A stretch of DNA of 64,000 nucleotides from CAZGUX01 sp964529305 (GTDB taxonomy: Bacteria; Acidobacteriota; Terriglobia; Bryobacterales; Bryobacteraceae), in assembly GCA_964529305.1 (NCBI GenBank), contig CAZGUX010000131.1, forward strand, positions 11,631 through 75,630, in the 5' to 3' direction. The notes below the pieces were generated by a model. That model searched no databases. It worked only from the letters and a program-made list of their open reading frames with translations, and had not been told where the DNA came from. Each line of letters begins with the position of its first letter. The stretch's first letter is position 1. A program made the position numbers and the translations under genes. This document shows, one piece after another, positions 62,761-64,000 of this stretch.

Positions 62761-63009
62761 TTAGCTTATAAGTGGCTTCTTGCGGCGAACGATTTGGTCG
62801 ATGACGCTGGCCAGGGGACCCGTCAATGCCGCCCGCGAAGCGGCCCGGTTGGCTTCGAGCGTGAGCAGCACTTCCTTGCGCAGCACCGGAACGGTTTTGG
62901 GCGCCCGAATCCCCAGTTTGACCTGGCTGTGGCTGATGGTCAGGACTTCAATCTCGACATCACTCCCGATGAACAGAGACTCGCCGCAACCTCGCCGGAT
63001 TATGAGCAT
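62761..63009 (-). CDS. csrA: Carbon storage regulator CsrA (82 aa)
   Basis: MLIIRRGCGESLFIGSDVEI, TISHSQVKLGIRAPK and VPVLRKEVLLTLE are the CsrA core. It is a small RNA-binding dimer that blocks ribosome access at GGA hairpins. The ATG overlaps the fliW stop by 10 bases. With FliW it forms the flagellin-level feedback switch known from Bacillus. The C-terminal 30 residues extend beyond the usual E. coli length. Confidence 0.94.
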   Translation of the reverse strand: MLIIRRGCGESLFIGSDVEIEVLTISHSQVKLGIRAPKTVPVLRKEVLLTLEANRAASRAALTGPLASVIDQIVRRKKPLIS

Positions 63010-63452
63010 GGCGCCCCTTCGGCCACCAGGGGATGGCGGGCGGCGTACACGACATCGTCCCGTATCGCCTGCACTGCCTTACGTGTCAATCGGTTAATGA
63101 CGATCGGACCCAGGAGGTTCACGCATGGTGTGTCATCCTCGGCGGCGGATAGCATCACCAGCACGAGCACCTCCCATGGCTCGGGCTGCCGGTCGGCGTT
63201 TAGCTCCAGCCGTTCGAGATCTTCCGGCAGGACCTTCAATTGGTAGTCTGGTGCGATCTCGGCAATCGGCAACGTCATGAAGGAGAGGTCTGGAGTCTCC
63301 AGACTTTGAAGGAACACCAGCGGGCGGCTAACCGGTTGATCCACCAGCACAAACCAATGTCTATCCTCGAAGCCCGGGATCCCCCCAGGGAAGTGCACCC
63401 TGGCTTCATCAAGGTATTCAAGTGCGCCAAAACGTGTTTCGATCGAAGGCAT
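63000..63452 (-). CDS. fliW: Flagellar assembly factor FliW (150 aa)
   Basis: MPSIETRFGALEYLDEARVH, FPGGIPGFEDRHWFVLVDQP, PLVFLQSLETPDLSFMTLPI and VLVMLSAAEDDTPCVNLLGP are FliW. It binds either flagellin or CsrA; when flagellin is exported, FliW frees itself to hold CsrA off the fliC message. Coupled to csrA. Upstream is a weak -10-like CCCGATAG (63474-63481 on the minus strand) and the doublet at 63508. Confidence 0.94.
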   Translation of the reverse strand: MPSIETRFGALEYLDEARVHFPGGIPGFEDRHWFVLVDQPVSRPLVFLQSLETPDLSFMTLPIAEIAPDYQLKVLPEDLERLELNADRQPEPWEVLVLVMLSAAEDDTPCVNLLGPIVINRLTRKAVQAIRDDVVYAARHPLVAEGAPCS

Positions 63453-63507
63453 AGAAGGCGACGCCCTGTTTACCTATCGGGTGAATTGGCAAACAACAGC
63501 AGATAAT

Positions 63508-63531
63508 GTGTTTCACTCCGTGGTGTTTCAC
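63508..63531. repeat. Perfect GTGTTTCAC doublet, 15 bases apart
   Basis: GTGTTTCAC at 63508 and again at 63523, in exactly the 15-base phase of the ParA-cassette array. The 20 bases from 63513 nearly match 35356-35375. It is about 55 bases upstream of fliW. Confidence 0.6.
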
Positions 63532-64000
63532 GCTAACTACGAGCCATAGGTCTTACGCTCAAGCACATAGTCTCTCGGAACTCCTGTATGGGTCCAATCG
63601 GAAGATCCATGAGGCTGGCCGGAAAACGGTCCCTCTGGTGTGGGCTTGACGGGAAAAGTCGTGTGCTCGAGCGTAAACAAGGGTACGGCTCCATAGCAAA
63701 TCTTGATTATTATCAATAACTTATCCTGAAGAGACAGATTTACGCTGAGACTCATGCAGCAACAATCAGCCACGCATTTGTTTTGAGGGGGTTACAGTAC
63801 AGTTCCGGGCAAACTCATGGGGTTGAGCGGAAACTTTTGTGGGGTTCATCGTAAGCGAAATATCTTAAGTACTACTCATTCAATGAGTTATCTGAATCTC
63901 GAAGGATGCCTCCAATATGGTATGGTTCTATGGTGTAACTGGATTATGGATGGAATGGATCAGGGTGCGGTGGGCCCAAATCGAGCCTGTGCATGTGTTT
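63532..64000. other. Gene-poor, AT-richer end of the window
   Basis: I see no supportable gene in these 469 bases. The sequence is AT-richer than the rest (for example TTGATTATTATCAATAAC). It carries a pair of similar 20-base stretches at 63808-63851 that may be part of a mobile-element end continuing beyond the window. Confidence 0.5.
63808..63851. repeat. Tandem degenerate 20-bp repeats
   Basis: AAACTCATGGGGTTGAGCGG is followed by AAACTTTTGTGGGGTTCATC. Two such units side by side resemble the multiple terminal repeats of IS21-type elements. No transposase is visible in the window. Confidence 0.4.

Noticed and set aside
1..64000. CRISPR arrays, rRNA and tRNA genes
   Set aside because: No regularly spaced 25-40 base direct repeats with unique spacers and no recognisable tRNA or rRNA sequence were seen by eye.

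Overview
The window reads as GC-rich chromosomal DNA from a flagellated, polysaccharide-producing soil-type bacterium. An Acidobacteriota (Bryobacterales/Solibacter-like) host is my best guess. The basis is an Oar-like TonB-dependent receptor, dispersed intergenic palindromes, very many VapBC-type modules and a FliW/CsrA pair. This is inference from gene content; no rRNA or tRNA gene is visible.

Layout. (1) 1-937: 5' part of flagellin fliC on the minus strand, with a sigma-28-like promoter and a candidate CsrA-binding leader. (2) 1484-18981: a tightly packed plus-strand operon. It starts with two secreted fibre-like proteins and continues with a GT2-methyltransferase fusion, a short secreted paralogue of the first protein, a methyltransferase, an asparagine synthase, three further glycosyltransferase genes (one a triple fusion), a GDP-mannose dehydratase-like gene and galE. 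(3) 19172-25481: a DUF104/DUF5678-like protein with a frameshifted retropepsin partner, an FkbM methyltransferase, an AAA/DUF4143 ATPase, a bi-domain oxidoreductase and a glycosyltransferase. (4) 25.5-35.3 kb: an accessory island of intact and decayed toxin-antitoxin modules, a tyrosine recombinase, a type II restriction-modification pair, and a ParA/winged-helix/HTH cassette carrying 15-bp iteron-like repeats. (5) 35416-39684: a heparinase-like gene, a DegT aminotransferase and an AlgD-like dehydrogenase. (6) 39752-42255: a Phd/VapC remnant, then a FliT-like gene and fliD. (7) 42429-49600: methyltransferases, a TPR/O-GlcNAc-transferase-type glycosyltransferase, a Uma2 protein and more TA modules. 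(8) 49815-54447: katG and a Fur/PerR regulator with its operator, a frameshifted HEAT-repeat gene and a DUF433 remnant pair. (9) 54599-62623: a YdcF-like gene, a Uma2 gene, a 5'-truncated TonB receptor, an O-antigen ligase/polymerase and a second asparagine synthase. (10) 62761-63452: csrA and fliW, then a gene-poor end.

How it fits together. Flagellar genes (fliC, fliT-like/fliD, csrA/fliW) bracket and punctuate a large glycan-synthesis locus. The locus makes activated sugars (Gmd-like, GalE, AlgD-like, DegT), carries many glycosyl- and methyltransferases, and has an OGT-type enzyme of the kind that can glycosylate proteins. A flagellin or cell-surface glycosylation and exopolysaccharide role is therefore plausible. 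FliW-CsrA probably sets flagellin translation. The TA/R-M/ParA island appears to have landed between polysaccharide genes. The most unusual sequence signal is a set of 15-bp-phased GTG-N3-CAC palindromes inside and upstream of the ParA cassette, which recur as doublets elsewhere in the window.
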